Positions 36,153 through 45,719 of a DNA stretch of 61,363 nt are shown one piece after another. Made by a program: the position numbers and the translations under genes. Each line of letters begins with the position of its first letter. The stretch's first letter is position 1. The notes below the pieces were generated by a model. The model had not been told where the DNA came from. It did not search any database and saw nothing but the letters and a program-made list of their open reading frames with translations. This DNA comes from Gammaproteobacteria bacterium (GTDB lineage: Bacteria > Pseudomonadota > Gammaproteobacteria > Ga0077536), in NCBI GenBank assembly GCA_009692265.1, contig SHZM01000014.1, forward strand, positions 1-61,363. The letters are read 5' to 3'.

Positions 36153-38634
36153 CGCGTAAAACCTCGGCTGTGGGCTGATGCCAGCCTCTGATCACAGTGT
36201 GGAGGCCGGCGAGCACGACGGCGAAGATCCCGAGGCAGCTCCCAATCGCGAAGGCCTGCGGGTTGAAGTGGAATTCAATATGCAGCACACGGGTGGCGAG
36301 CATCCACGCGGCGACGCTGGCCCCGAGCGCACCGATGAGACCTGTGACGGTACCGAGTGCGAGGAACTCCACGGCGGTAAGCGCAAGAATCCGCTTCCGC
36401 GTGCCCCCCAGGGTCTTCATGACAGTCGTATCGTGCAAGCGCCGGACCTGGGTCGCCTGAACCGCCGAGTAGACCACCACGATGCCAGCGCCAACGGTGA
36501 ATAAAAACACGAACTGGATGGCGGCGAGCGATTTATCCATCACCCCGCGAACCTGGCGCAGTAGGGCCATGACATCGAGGATGGTCACGCTCGGAAAGCG
36601 GTGAGCAAGGTCCCGCAAGATCTCGAAGCGACCCGGCGGTAATTTAAAGCTTGTAATAAACGTAGCCGGGTGTGGTGCAAGTAACGCTGGTGGGGCCACG
36701 ACAAAAAAATTCGCCTGCATGGTTTCCCAATTCACCTCGCGTAGGCTTGTGACCCGGCCGGTAAGCAGCTGTTCGGCGATGCGATAAGTGACGGTGTCGC
36801 CGAGCCTGATGCCTAACGAGTTTGCGATTTCAACTTCAAAAGAAAATTGGTCTATTGGGTCGTTTGGCTGCCAGAAACGGCCCGTGGTGACGCGATTATC
36901 GGGCTTTAAGGCGGTCGCGGCGGATAAATTGAATTCGCGCTCGGCGAGCCTGCGGGCGCGCGGATCTGGGTAGTCGTCCGGAGACACGAGGTGATCGTTG
37001 ATACTCACGAGTCGTGCGCGTGCCATCGAATAGAACCCTTCGACTGTAACACCCTGCTGGTGCAAATAGTCTCCCAGACTCGCGACTTCTTCGGGTTCGA
37101 TATTGATCAAAAACTGATCTGGCGCATCGGGTGGTAGGCTGGTTGCCCAACCGGCAACGAGATCACCGCGCACGAAGCCGAGCAACATGACGGCCATGAT
37201 GCTTAAGCCAAGCGCGCAAATTTGCAGGCTTGTGAGCGCGGGAAACCGAATTAAATTAATGAGTCCAAGTCGCCACCAGTGCGCGCTCCTTCGATACAGA
37301 GTCGACAGCAATACGAGCACGACGCGCGCGCTGAGCAAGAGCATCACCAAGCACGCGCCCAACCCAAGGAGCGCCCATCCGGTGGTGGCGGGATCTCCGG
37401 CGTACCACGGTGCCAAGAGCACGATCGCCACGCAGCCGCTACTGAGCAAGGTGCGACGTCGAGCAAGATAGGTGCCGTGATCGCGGCGCAACACCCGTGC
37501 TGGAGGCACATCGCGTAAGGCGAGCAATTGCGGGAGCGCGAAGCCGGCAAGGCTAGCAGTCCCAACGCCCACGCCAAACACCGCTGGCCATGCCGAAGCA
37601 ATTGGAAGATCTCCTTGTAACCATCCGGCCAAGACATGTGCGAGGCCGAACTCTAAAGCCATGCCGAACCCCGCGCCGATGCTCGACGCGATTAAACCCA
37701 AGAGGAAAATTTCAAACATATAGCGCAAAGCCAAGATTCGCCGCGAGGCTCCCAAGGTTCGCATGATCGCAATCGAGTCGAGCTGTTCGCGGGCAAAGCT
37801 ATGCGCGGCCACCAGGATCGCAAGCCCCGCGAGCGTGGTCGCCACCAGCGCGGCTAAGCTCAGGAATTGCTCGGCGTGCTCAAGCGCCGAACGAACTTCG
37901 GGGCGCGCTTCGGCTGGGGTGATGATTCTCACCTCGGCGTTGTCGTCGAGGCTCGCTCGAAATTGCGCAACCGACTTGGCAGCGCCGGCGACGATCAAAC
38001 TGTGCTGGACACGACTGCCTGGGAGGACCAAGTCGGTAGCCGGAATATCGTCCAGATGCATCATCACCCTGGGAGCGATCGAGAAGAGATCACCTGCGCG
38101 GTCCGGCTCTAGTACCAACACGCCTGCAATCTGAAACTCCGCGGTACCGAGGCGTAGGGGTGCGCCGATAACAGTCTTCAGCATCGTCAGTAGTCGCGAC
38201 TCAACCCAGACTGTCCCCGGTCTCGGGCCGGTGGAAGCGCGTGAAGCTGCGGCGAACGGCGCAGGTGCGATCAACAGTTCGCCGCGCAGCGGGTAGGTGT
38301 CACTGACTGCCTTGAGTTCAACCATCTGTAAACCGGATTCCGCACTGACCATGCTGCGCAGGCTGAGGTTCTCGCTGATCCGAAGGTGCGCGGCCTGCGC
38401 GCGCCTGCGATAGAGCGGCGGCAGGGGGCGGCTCGATGTGAGCGCAAGATCTCCGGCGAGCAACTGGCTCGCTTGGGTACTCAGAGCGCGCTTGATGCGG
38501 TCGGTGAAAGTGGCGACCGCGGTCATCGAAGCGACCGCGATGATCAACGCGATGGCCACGATAATCAGATGCGAATTGCGGCGATCTCGAAGCAGTGAGC
38601 GGATCGCCTGTTGCGCCAAGCTCGACCAGGTCAT
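36145..38634 (-). CDS. ybbP: YbbP-type FtsX-family ABC permease
   Basis: The 829-residue permease has an N-terminal helix (LIIVAIALIIAVASMTAV), two FtsX membrane modules (about 260-440 and 700-829) and periplasmic domains between, the layout of E. coli YbbP, part of the MacB/LolCE superfamily of mechanotransmission transporters. ATG 38634 starts 7 bases after the ATPase gene stop; the frame open to 38712 overlaps ybbA and is rejected. It pairs with YbbA; the substrate is not established, though lipid handling has been proposed. Confidence 0.88.
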   Translation of the reverse strand: MTWSSLAQQAIRSLLRDRRNSHLIIVAIALIIAVASMTAVATFTDRIKRALSTQASQLLAGDLALTSSRPLPPLYRRRAQAAHLRISENLSLRSMVSAESGLQMVELKAVSDTYPLRGELLIAPAPFAAASRASTGPRPGTVWVESRLLTMLKTVIGAPLRLGTAEFQIAGVLVLEPDRAGDLFSIAPRVMMHLDDIPATDLVLPGSRVQHSLIVAGAAKSVAQFRASLDDNAEVRIITPAEARPEVRSALEHAEQFLSLAALVATTLAGLAILVAAHSFAREQLDSIAIMRTLGASRRILALRYMFEIFLLGLIASSIGAGFGMALEFGLAHVLAGWLQGDLPIASAWPAVFGVGVGTASLAGFALPQLLALRDVPPARVLRRDHGTYLARRRTLLSSGCVAIVLLAPWYAGDPATTGWALLGLGACLVMLLLSARVVLVLLSTLYRRSAHWWRLGLINLIRFPALTSLQICALGLSIMAVMLLGFVRGDLVAGWATSLPPDAPDQFLINIEPEEVASLGDYLHQQGVTVEGFYSMARARLVSINDHLVSPDDYPDPRARRLAEREFNLSAATALKPDNRVTTGRFWQPNDPIDQFSFEVEIANSLGIRLGDTVTYRIAEQLLTGRVTSLREVNWETMQANFFVVAPPALLAPHPATFITSFKLPPGRFEILRDLAHRFPSVTILDVMALLRQVRGVMDKSLAAIQFVFLFTVGAGIVVVYSAVQATQVRRLHDTTVMKTLGGTRKRILALTAVEFLALGTVTGLIGALGASVAAWMLATRVLHIEFHFNPQAFAIGSCLGIFAVVLAGLHTVIRGWHQPTAEVLRGG

Positions 38635-38641
38635 CGCGTCC

Positions 38642-39316
38642 TTATTGCCCAAGTAGGCGTCCGTCCGTGAGTTCGAGCCGGCGGCTACAACGTGACGCAA
38701 GGCTGTCATCATGAGTCACTAGCACCAAGGTTGTGCCGGTCTCGCGGTTGAGTTCGAACAGCAGTTCAATGATTTGATGAGCGGTGCGCGTGTCGAGATT
38801 TCCGGTCGGCTCGTCGGCGAAGAGTAAGCTGGGGTTGGTGCAAAAGGCTCGCGCAATGGCGACGCGTTGCTGTTCGCCGCCGGAGAGCTGGCGTGGCAGG
38901 TGTTTGGCGCGCGACGCTAATCCCACGCGATCTAAAGCGGTTGTCGCGAGCTCGCGGCGATTTCTGACGTTTGCGAGTTCAAGCGGCAGCAAGACGTTTT
39001 CTAACGCATTGAAGCTTTCGAGCAAGTGGAACTGCTGGAATACAAAGCCGATATGCTGATTACGTAAGCGCGCGCGTGCATCTTCGTCTAGCACGTTAAG
39101 GTCCTGACCATCGAGCAGGCAGCGGCCCGTACTCGGTAACTCCAGCCCCGCCAATAAGCCGAGTAAGGTCGACTTGCCGGACCCTGAGGCGCCGACCACC
39201 GCACACGAGGCACCGTGCGCGAGCTGAAAGTTGATATTATCGAGTACAGTTAGAGGACCATCGGGGCCCAGAAAATGTTTGCTCAGGTTTTCTGCAGTGA
39301 CTAAGGTGTTCCGCAC
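38642..39316 (-). CDS. ybbA: YbbA-type ABC ATP-binding protein
   Basis: The 224-residue ATPase has Walker [10 protein letters not shown], signature [15 protein letters not shown], Walker [13 protein letters not shown] and the switch His in VTHD, all typical of the LolD/MacB/YbbA family. The GTG at 39316 is the start; its 5' end overlaps the start of divergent tesA, the same arrangement as in E. coli. ybbP follows by 7 bases. Confidence 0.93.
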   Translation of the reverse strand: MRNTLVTAENLSKHFLGPDGPLTVLDNINFQLAHGASCAVVGASGSGKSTLLGLLAGLELPSTGRCLLDGQDLNVLDEDARARLRNQHIGFVFQQFHLLESFNALENVLLPLELANVRNRRELATTALDRVGLASRAKHLPRQLSGGEQQRVAIARAFCTNPSLLFADEPTGNLDTRTAHQIIELLFELNRETGTTLVLVTHDDSLASRCSRRLELTDGRLLGQ

Positions 39317-39938
39317 AATGCTGCTCAGTAGTGTTTTAGCGCTGCTTGTTTCGGCGCAAGCCGATTCTGCGCCAGTGGTCCTAATCCTTGGTGACAGTTT
39401 AAGTGCTGCCTACGGGATTGCGGTGACTGACGGCTGGGTGGCCTTGCTCGAACGCAAGCTTGCGCAGGAAGGCTATCCGCATCGGGTGGTAAACGCGAGT
39501 ATTAGCGGCGAGACCACCGGGGGAGGGCGACGCCGATTGGGCGATCTCCTGGTCGCGCATCAACCACGGATGGTGATCCTCGAGCTAGGTGCCAACGATG
39601 GTCTGCGTGGAATTCCGCTACTGGAAATTGAGCGTAACTTTAAAGCGATCCGCCAAATGCTTGTTGAGAAAGATATCATCACGATCGTGTTGCGCATGGT
39701 ATTACCACCGAATTACGGGTCGGATTACACCCGAGGCTTTAATGCGATTTTCGACGGTTTAAGCGATGAAGGTGCAGCTAGCTTCGTCTCTCCGTTCTTC
39801 CTTGAAAACGTCGCGCTCAACCCTGAATTGCTTCAAACCGATGGTTTGCACCCGACAGCCGCCGCACAACCCCGGATGCTAAAGGCCGTGTGGCCGACTA
39901 TTGCGACAGGATTAGATGTAGCGGAACCGACACGATGA
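39306..39938 (+). CDS. tesA: Periplasmic SGNH esterase/lysophospholipase TesA
   Basis: The GDSL-family hydrolase has block I ILGDSLSAAYG (nucleophile Ser), block III LGANDGLRG and block V DGLHPTAAAQ with the catalytic Asp and His. A signal peptide ending AQADSAP puts it in the periplasm. GTG 39306 gives 210 residues and a charged start MFRTM; ATG 39318 has a better spaced AAGG and gives 206. Its stop overlaps the next start as ATGA. The 5' end overlaps divergent ybbA by 11 bases, so its promoter must lie inside ybbA. Confidence 0.9.
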   Translation: MFRTMLLSSVLALLVSAQADSAPVVLILGDSLSAAYGIAVTDGWVALLERKLAQEGYPHRVVNASISGETTGGGRRRLGDLLVAHQPRMVILELGANDGLRGIPLLEIERNFKAIRQMLVEKDIITIVLRMVLPPNYGSDYTRGFNAIFDGLSDEGAASFVSPFFLENVALNPELLQTDGLHPTAAAQPRMLKAVWPTIATGLDVAEPTR

Positions 39939-40507
39939 AATTTTGCAGTCAATGTGGCTCTAACACGATTACCTGGAGCGTTCCGTCGGGCGATAACCGG
40001 CCGCGCCACGTGTGCGGCGATTGCAATGAAATCTACTACCAGAATCCAAAAATTGTGGTCGGCTGTATCCCTGAATGGGAGGACCAAGTCTTGCTGTGCA
40101 GGCGAGCGATCGAGCCGCGACATGGTTTCTGGACCCTGCCCGCCGGATTTATGGAAAACGAGGAAACAACCCAGGAAGCAGCGGAGCGCGAAACGCTGGA
40201 AGAAGCCAATGCGCGGGTCGAGTTACTCGGGCTCTACACGGTAATGAACATCCCGCATACCAATCAGGTGTACATGATGTTCCGCTCACGTTTGTTGGAC
40301 CTTGATTTCAGCCCCGGCTCGGAAAGTCTCGAATGCAAACTTTTTCGTGAAGAGGAAATTCCATGGCGGGAGTTAGCGTTCCCAACCATTGTGCATACTC
40401 TAAAGTTGTATTTTCAGGAGCGCACCGCTGCGCGTTATGGGATGCACTTAGGGGACATCGTCCGCGAAGATCACCGTGCGGTGTTTCTTCCACGCCGCTC
40501 GCGTTAG
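39935..40507 (+). CDS. Nudix hydrolase with N-terminal zinc ribbon
   Basis: A 190-residue protein with a zinc ribbon (CSQCG and CGDC, residues 4-29) followed by a Nudix domain whose box GFMENEETTQEAAERE continues into TLEEAN, giving the full metal-binding signature. It resembles the short NudC-like, zinc-ribbon Nudix group, which usually hydrolyses nucleotide diphosphate derivatives such as NADH or ADP-ribose. The substrate is not certain. ATG 39935 overlaps the tesA stop (ATGA). Confidence 0.88.
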   Translation: MKFCSQCGSNTITWSVPSGDNRPRHVCGDCNEIYYQNPKIVVGCIPEWEDQVLLCRRAIEPRHGFWTLPAGFMENEETTQEAAERETLEEANARVELLGLYTVMNIPHTNQVYMMFRSRLLDLDFSPGSESLECKLFREEEIPWRELAFPTIVHTLKLYFQERTAARYGMHLGDIVREDHRAVFLPRRSR

Positions 40508-40528
40508 CGCCATTACGGAGGAGGAGAA

Positions 40529-40873
40529 GTGACACAGGCGACGTTGTTCGAGCGCATTATTGCGCGGGAAATCCCGGCCACCATTGTTTTCGAGGATGCG
40601 CAATGCCTGGCCTTTAAGGACATCAATCCACAGGCACCTTTGCACGCATTGGTGGTGCCGAAACGGCCAATTCCCAAGGTCAGCGATGCCGTGCCGAGCG
40701 ACGCGGCGCTACTAGGGCACTTATTGTTGGTAGCTGCTCAGGTGGCCCGTGACGCCGGGTATGGCGAGGCGTTTCGACTCGCCATTAATAACGGGGCAGG
40801 TGCCGGTCAAACCGTGTTCCATCTACACGTGCATGTGCTAGCAGGGCGTCCGTTGACGTGGCCGCCAGGCTGA
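40529..40873 (+). CDS. hinT: HIT-family nucleotide phosphoramidase HinT
   Basis: The 114-residue protein has the histidine triad HLHVHVLAG at its end and the HinT start TLFERIIAREIPATIVFED. HinT hydrolyses aminoacyl-AMP and other phosphoramidates. The start is GTG 40529 after the strong site GGAGGAGGAG. It ends the tesA-nudix-hinT set and converges on rho. Confidence 0.94.
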   Translation: MTQATLFERIIAREIPATIVFEDAQCLAFKDINPQAPLHALVVPKRPIPKVSDAVPSDAALLGHLLLVAAQVARDAGYGEAFRLAINNGAGAGQTVFHLHVHVLAGRPLTWPPG

Positions 40874-40925
40874 GCTGACTAAATCGCTCGACAGTGTCCG
40901 TCAGGCGAGCAATAGTGGAGAGCAA

Positions 40926-42182
40926 CTAGCGCTTCATCGAATCGAAGAAGTCGCCGTTGTTCTTTGTTGCCTTGAGGCGCTCCAGCAGGAAGTCCATTGC
41001 GGCGACTTCTTCCATCGGGTGTAGCAGTTTGCGCAGAATCCACATTTTTTGAAGTTCGTCGGGATGCGTGAGTAGTTCTTCTCGTCGGGTACCGGAACGA
41101 TTGATGTTAACGGCGGGAAAGACCCGTTTTTCGTAGATCTTACGGTCAAGATGGATTTCCATGTTGCCCGTGCCCTTGAATTCTTCGTAGATTACATCGT
41201 CCATGCGGGAGCCCGTGTCGATCAGGGCAGTTGCGATAATCGTCAGGCTGCCGCCTTCTTCGATATTGCGCGCGGCACCGAAAAAGCGTTTTGGGCGCTG
41301 TAAAGCATTGGCGTCGACACCGCCGGTAAGTACCTTACCCGAGGCTGGCACGACCGTGTTGTAAGCGCGAGCGAGGCGAGTGATCGAATCGAGCAGGATC
41401 ACCACATCGCGTTTGTGTTCCACCAGCCGCTTGGCTTTATCGATTACCATTTCCGCGACTTGTACGTGGCGGCTCGCGGGTTCGTCGAATGTGCTGGAAA
41501 TCACCTCGCCGCGCACCGAGCGCTGCATTTCAGTGACTTCTTCCGGTCGCTCATCGATCAGCAACACGATGAGATAACACTCAGGATGATTGAACGCGAT
41601 CGAATGCGCGATGCTTTGCAGCATCATCGTTTTGCCCGCCTTCGGCGGTGAAATCAGCAGGCCACGTTGGCCTTTCCCGATCGGTGCGACAAGATCGATT
41701 ACACGAGGCGTCAGGTCTTCGGTGCTGCCATTACCGAGTTCGAGATTTAAGCGTTTCTGTGGAAATAGAGCGGTGAGATTTTCGAATAGGACTTTGTTCT
41801 TCGCATTTTCGGGTGGCTCAAAGTTGATATCGCTGACTTTGAGTAGAGCGAAATAACGTTCACCGTCCTTGGGGGGGCGGATCTTGCCGGAGATGGTGTC
41901 GCCGGTACGTAAATTGAAACGGCGGATTTGGCTGGGTGAAACATAAATATCGTCTGGCCCTGCTAGGTAGGAGCAGTCCCCAGAACGCAGGAAACCAAAT
42001 CCATCCTGGAGTATTTCGAGGACGCCATCCCCCGATATATCTTCACCTTTTTTTGCGTGGGCTTTAAGGATGCCGAAGATGATGTCCTGCTTACGCGAGC
42101 GGGCGAGCCCTTCAAGGCCCATTTCCTCTGCGAGTGCAATCAGTTCAGCGGCCGGTTTCTGTTTGAGTTCGGTAAGATTCAT
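40926..42182 (-). CDS. rho: Transcription termination factor Rho
   Basis: The 418-residue hexameric RNA helicase has the N-terminal Rho domain and primary RNA site (DGFGFLRS), Walker A PPKAGKT, Walker [17 protein letters not shown], the Q-loop [14 protein letters not shown] and the R-loop [11 protein letters not shown]. All parts needed for termination are intact, with no insertion. It lies after trxA, the usual order in gammaproteobacteria, with a hairpin in the leader. Confidence 0.97.
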   Translation of the reverse strand: MNLTELKQKPAAELIALAEEMGLEGLARSRKQDIIFGILKAHAKKGEDISGDGVLEILQDGFGFLRSGDCSYLAGPDDIYVSPSQIRRFNLRTGDTISGKIRPPKDGERYFALLKVSDINFEPPENAKNKVLFENLTALFPQKRLNLELGNGSTEDLTPRVIDLVAPIGKGQRGLLISPPKAGKTMMLQSIAHSIAFNHPECYLIVLLIDERPEEVTEMQRSVRGEVISSTFDEPASRHVQVAEMVIDKAKRLVEHKRDVVILLDSITRLARAYNTVVPASGKVLTGGVDANALQRPKRFFGAARNIEEGGSLTIIATALIDTGSRMDDVIYEEFKGTGNMEIHLDRKIYEKRVFPAVNINRSGTRREELLTHPDELQKMWILRKLLHPMEEVAAMDFLLERLKATKNNGDFFDSMKR

Positions 42183-42319
42183 CGTGATTCAAGGGATTTG
42201 GTGTTGAGTTGGGCACGCACACGCGATTGCGGACGTGATCCGAGAGCGTTGTAGGGGTAGCGAAAAGAGCCTAGGACGGCCAGATGCTTGTGCGCGAACC
42301 ATAGCACGCGATCTGGCTG

Positions 42320-42354
42320 GCGTCCAGACACCCTTTTAACAGGTGTTTGGACGC
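42320..42354 (-). terminator. Long hairpin between trxA and rho
   Basis: A 13-bp stem (42320-42332 with 42342-42354, one G-U pair) closes a 9-base loop, just beyond the trxA stop on the minus strand. No T run follows in that direction, so it may be a Rho-dependent stop, an RNA-stabilising 3' end for trxA, or part of the rho leader. rho is known to control its own expression by attenuation in its leader. Confidence 0.5.
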
Positions 42355-42363
42355 TCGAAAAAT

Positions 42364-42693
42364 TTAGATGTTGCTATCGATGAACGCAGTGAGCTGCGAT
42401 TTTGTAAGCGCCCCGACGTGCGTAGCGACCACGTCCCCATCCTTGAACAGCATCAACGTAGGCACGCCGCGGATCCCGTATTTCATCGAAGTCGCCTGAT
42501 TATCATCGACATCGAGCTTAGCAATCTTTAGACGTTCGTGATATTCCGAGGAAACCTCGTCTAGAATAGGCGCGATCATGCGGCACGGTCCGCACCACTC
42601 GGCCCAGTAATCGACCAATACCGGTTTGTCGGATTTAAGAACGTCGGTGTCGAAAGAACCGTCGGTCACATAGACGATATTCTGGTTGCTCAT
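42364..42693 (-). CDS. trxA: Thioredoxin 1
   Basis: The 109-residue protein has the WCGPC active site at 33-37, the cis-Pro in RGVPTLMLF and normal length. It reduces protein disulfides in the cytoplasm. It lies 181 bases upstream of rho and is divergent from rhlB, matching E. coli. Confidence 0.97.
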   Translation of the reverse strand: MSNQNIVYVTDGSFDTDVLKSDKPVLVDYWAEWCGPCRMIAPILDEVSSEYHERLKIAKLDVDDNQATSMKYGIRGVPTLMLFKDGDVVATHVGALTKSQLTAFIDSNI

Positions 42694-42793
42694 GTAGGGG
42701 GCTGGCTCGGCATAAGTTTAGTAGGACGATTGTCGACCGATCCCAACGAGAATTGCAAGCCTAACCCACGCCTATGGAGAATGTAATCGCGGC

Positions 42794-44020
42794 ATGTCAG
42801 AACAACTCTTAACCGATGTGCCGTTTACGGATTTTGAATTAGATCCGCGCCTTATCGAGGGATTACACGCAACGGGGTTTGTCCAGTGCACACCAATTCA
42901 AGCGCGATCTCTCCCTTTGTTGCTGGCCGGTCAGGACGTCGCGGGCCAAGCGCAAACGGGGACCGGCAAAACGGCTGCATTTATGCTGGCGACGATGGAG
43001 CGGCTGCTAACCCTAAAGGCGCGTGACCCGGGGGTTCCAGCGCAGGCGATCATGCTTTCGCCTACCCGCGAGTTGGCAATTCAAATCTACAACGATGCGC
43101 TGAAAATTGGTCGTGCGACAGGTTTGCGGTGCTGCCTCGCTTACGGCGGTGTCGATTACGACAAACAACGAAATCTTCTCCTCGATGGCTTCGATATCGT
43201 GATCGGCACGCCGGGCCGCATCATCGATTACTGCAAGCAGGGTGTATTGAATCTTCGACAAATGCGGGTGGTGGTTCTGGATGAAGCCGATCGCATGTTT
43301 GATCTGGGCTTTATCAAAGATCTCCGTTACCTGCTGCGTCGTATGCCGCACCCAACCCAGCGCCTGACGATGTTGTTCTCGGCCACTTTGTCGTTTCGAG
43401 TCAATGAGCTCGCGTACGAGCATATGAACAATCCGCAGATGGTAGAAGTCTCGCCCGACCGGCGTACCGCGGAGCGGGTAGAACAAGTGCTGTATCACGT
43501 CGGAGCCGAGGAAAAAGTCGCTCTGCTAGTCGGGCTATTTCGACAGTTGAACCCTGACCGCACGCTCGTGTTTGTCAATACCAAACGAGTGGCGAACGAG
43601 ATCGTAGCCTATCTAAATCACAATGGGTTTCGTGCCGAAATGCTGTCGGGCGATGTGATTCAAACCAAGCGGCAACGTTTAATTGAACAGTTTTCGAAAG
43701 GCGAAATTCCGATCGTAGTTGCCACCGATGTCGCCGCGCGCGGGCTTCACATTCCGGATGTCAGCCACGTGGTGAATTTTGATCTCCCGCAGAATGCGGA
43801 GGATTATGTGCACCGCATTGGTAGGACCGCGCGCATGGGCGCTGCGGGCGACGCCATCAGTTTTGGGTGCGAAGAGTATGTGTTTTCGTTGCAGAGCATT
43901 GAAGAGTATATCGGCGCTAAGATCCCAGTTGCGCGAGTTGACGATGACATGATGGCCATCTTGAAGCGTCCTGCACGTAGCGCAATCCCGCAGCGCCCCC
44001 CCTTTCGCAGACGACGGTGA
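42794..44020 (+). CDS. rhlB: DEAD-box RNA helicase RhlB
   Basis: The 408-residue helicase has the Q motif FVQCTPIQARSLP, motif I AQTGTGKT, DEAD in VVLDEADRMFDLGF, SAT, and HRIGRTARMG. In E. coli RhlB unwinds RNA for the degradosome together with RNase E. The basic C-terminal tail is short here (RPPFRRRR). Gene position opposite trxA-rho supports RhlB over other DEAD-box paralogues. Confidence 0.93.
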   Translation: MSEQLLTDVPFTDFELDPRLIEGLHATGFVQCTPIQARSLPLLLAGQDVAGQAQTGTGKTAAFMLATMERLLTLKARDPGVPAQAIMLSPTRELAIQIYNDALKIGRATGLRCCLAYGGVDYDKQRNLLLDGFDIVIGTPGRIIDYCKQGVLNLRQMRVVVLDEADRMFDLGFIKDLRYLLRRMPHPTQRLTMLFSATLSFRVNELAYEHMNNPQMVEVSPDRRTAERVEQVLYHVGAEEKVALLVGLFRQLNPDRTLVFVNTKRVANEIVAYLNHNGFRAEMLSGDVIQTKRQRLIEQFSKGEIPIVVATDVAARGLHIPDVSHVVNFDLPQNAEDYVHRIGRTARMGAAGDAISFGCEEYVFSLQSIEEYIGAKIPVARVDDDMMAILKRPARSAIPQRPPFRRRR

Positions 44021-44028
44021 CAACCCCA

Positions 44029-44163
44029 ATGCATCACTCAAGCACCTTCGGTTACGCGCCTACCATAATCGCCTTCGTCGCGGTATTCGCGCTACTTTCG
44101 GCTTGTGGCCAAAAGGGCGATCTCTACCGTGAGGAGCCAGCGCGATTGACTCAGCAACTCTAG
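44029..44163 (+). CDS. lptM: LPS translocon maturation lipoprotein LptM (YifL)
   Basis: The ATG at 44029 gives a 44-residue lipoprotein with lipobox LLSAC followed by GQKGDLY, the short conserved segment of LptM/YifL. LptM helps form the correct disulfides in the LptD/LptE outer-membrane LPS translocon by mimicking LPS. It sits directly before lysA, its usual place, and after rhlB by 8 bases. Confidence 0.85.
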   Translation: MHHSSTFGYAPTIIAFVAVFALLSACGQKGDLYREEPARLTQQL

Positions 44164-44192
44164 TTCAGAATTTATTTTCCGCACGCGTCGTT

Positions 44193-45449
44193 ATGAGTTT
44201 TCATCGCTCCGCCGGGCGTTTATGGGTAGAAGGGGTCGCTCTATCGGAGATCGCCGATCGCTTCGGTACGCCCTGTTACGTCTATTCGCGCGCGCGGCTC
44301 ACCGAGAACTGGCGTGCCTACGATGATGCATTCGGGGCCCGTGCGCATCGTATTCATTACTCGGTTAAGGCCAACGGCAGCCTGGCGCTTTTGAATATAT
44401 TGCACAGCCTCGGATCTGGCTTCGACATTGTCTCTGGTGGTGAATTGGCACGTGCCCTTGCGGCCGGCGCGAATGGTAGCGATATCATATTTTCGGGTGT
44501 TGGTAAAAGTCGTCAGGAACTGATCGATGCTGTAACGGTTGGGGTCGCCTGTATCAATGTGGAATCGGAAGCAGAACTAGACCGCCTGACCGAAATTGCC
44601 GCGGCCTTGGGTCGGCGCGCGCCGATTGCCCTGCGGGTTAACCCAGACGTTGATCCACAGACGCACCCCTACATTTCAACTGGGCTTCAAGGCAATAAAT
44701 TCGGCGTGTCGATGGTTGAGGCGTTACGGCTCTACCGCAAGGCACTGGCAGTACCGAGCCTTGAGGTCCGCGGGATCGCTTGCCATATAGGGTCGCAGAT
44801 GACGAGTTTGGCGCCAATCTCCGATACGGTCGGTCTTATCGTGGACCTCGCGAAGGCGCTAGAGCGCGAGGGGTGTCAGCTTAGCCACCTAGATCTCGGA
44901 GGTGGCCTCGGGATCCGCTATCGCGATGAGCAACCTCCTGCGATCACCGATTACGTGCGGGTCCTATGCGACGTTCCTGAACGGTTCGAAATTCACGTCG
45001 AGCCGGGTCGCTCGATTATCGGTGACGCCGGAGTGCTGTTGACGTCGATCGAATACTTAAAAGCCATGCCGACCAAGCATTTCGCGATCTGCGATGCCGC
45101 TATGACCGAATTGCTACGCCCGGCGCTCTACAACGCCTGGCACGCTCTCGAATTACTCGAACCCCCCACAGCCGACGTGTCAAGCCGGCGCTACGATCTA
45201 GTTGGGCCGGTGTGTGAATCGGCCGATTTCCTCGCGCAGGATCGCGAGCTGTGTCTAAGCCCCGGCGCGCGGTTAGCAGTCATGAACGCGGGTGCGTACG
45301 GATTCGTGATGGCCTCTAGCTACAACGCGCGGCCGCGGCCTGCCGAAATCCTGGTCGACGGTCATTCGGTAACCGAAATCCGCCCGCGTGAAACGATTGG
45401 CGACTTGATGGCGAGCGAGCGACTAGCGACGGCTCGCGAACTGCCTTAA
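44193..45449 (+). CDS. lysA: Diaminopimelate decarboxylase
   Basis: The 418-residue PLP enzyme makes lysine from meso-diaminopimelate. It has the PLP lysine in HYSVKANG, HIGSQ, the GGGLGIRY phosphate-binding loop, EPGRSI and the C-terminal GPVCESADFLA motif with the partner-subunit Cys. It follows lptM. dapF, usually next, is missing; glnA follows after 270 bases. Confidence 0.96.
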   Translation: MSFHRSAGRLWVEGVALSEIADRFGTPCYVYSRARLTENWRAYDDAFGARAHRIHYSVKANGSLALLNILHSLGSGFDIVSGGELARALAAGANGSDIIFSGVGKSRQELIDAVTVGVACINVESEAELDRLTEIAAALGRRAPIALRVNPDVDPQTHPYISTGLQGNKFGVSMVEALRLYRKALAVPSLEVRGIACHIGSQMTSLAPISDTVGLIVDLAKALEREGCQLSHLDLGGGLGIRYRDEQPPAITDYVRVLCDVPERFEIHVEPGRSIIGDAGVLLTSIEYLKAMPTKHFAICDAAMTELLRPALYNAWHALELLEPPTADVSSRRYDLVGPVCESADFLAQDRELCLSPGARLAVMNAGAYGFVMASSYNARPRPAEILVDGHSVTEIRPRETIGDLMASERLATARELP

Positions 45450-45472
45450 AACGGGGCGGCACCTTGATAATT

Positions 45473-45489
45473 TGCACTTAATTTGGGCA
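45473..45489 (+). promoter_or_regulatory. Candidate NtrC-binding site upstream of glnA
   Basis: The 17 bases TGCACTTAATTTGGGCA fit the NtrC consensus (TGCAC, then AT-rich, then GGTGCA) with few mismatches. A weaker copy, AGCAC ... GGCA, lies at 45527-45543, 54 bases downstream. Both are within 250 bases of glnA, which NtrC controls in many bacteria, and ntrBC lies just downstream. Possible sigma-54 cores such as TTGG-N10-GC at 45559 are poor, so the promoter itself is not placed. Confidence 0.4.
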
Positions 45490-45719
45490 TCGAGAATCGG
45501 CGACGCTTAGCCAGCCCTTAAATTCAAGCACATAGTGCTGGCATACATCGTCCTGGATTGGCAACATGCGGGCGTGCCGGAGCCCCCGTACGGTTTCATA
45601 TTATGCATTGGTTGCTGCATGGCCCCTGTAGCGCAGGCGAGGCGGGGTTAACCCCCGGCCGAATTCTTGAATTACCGATGGTCGAATTTCAAAACCCAAG
45701 GCTTTTAGGAGTGAGATAG

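Noticed and set aside
45559-45574. Sigma-54 promoter before glnA
   Set aside because: GG and GC are correctly spaced, but the remaining -24 and -12 bases fit poorly, so it was not listed as a feature.
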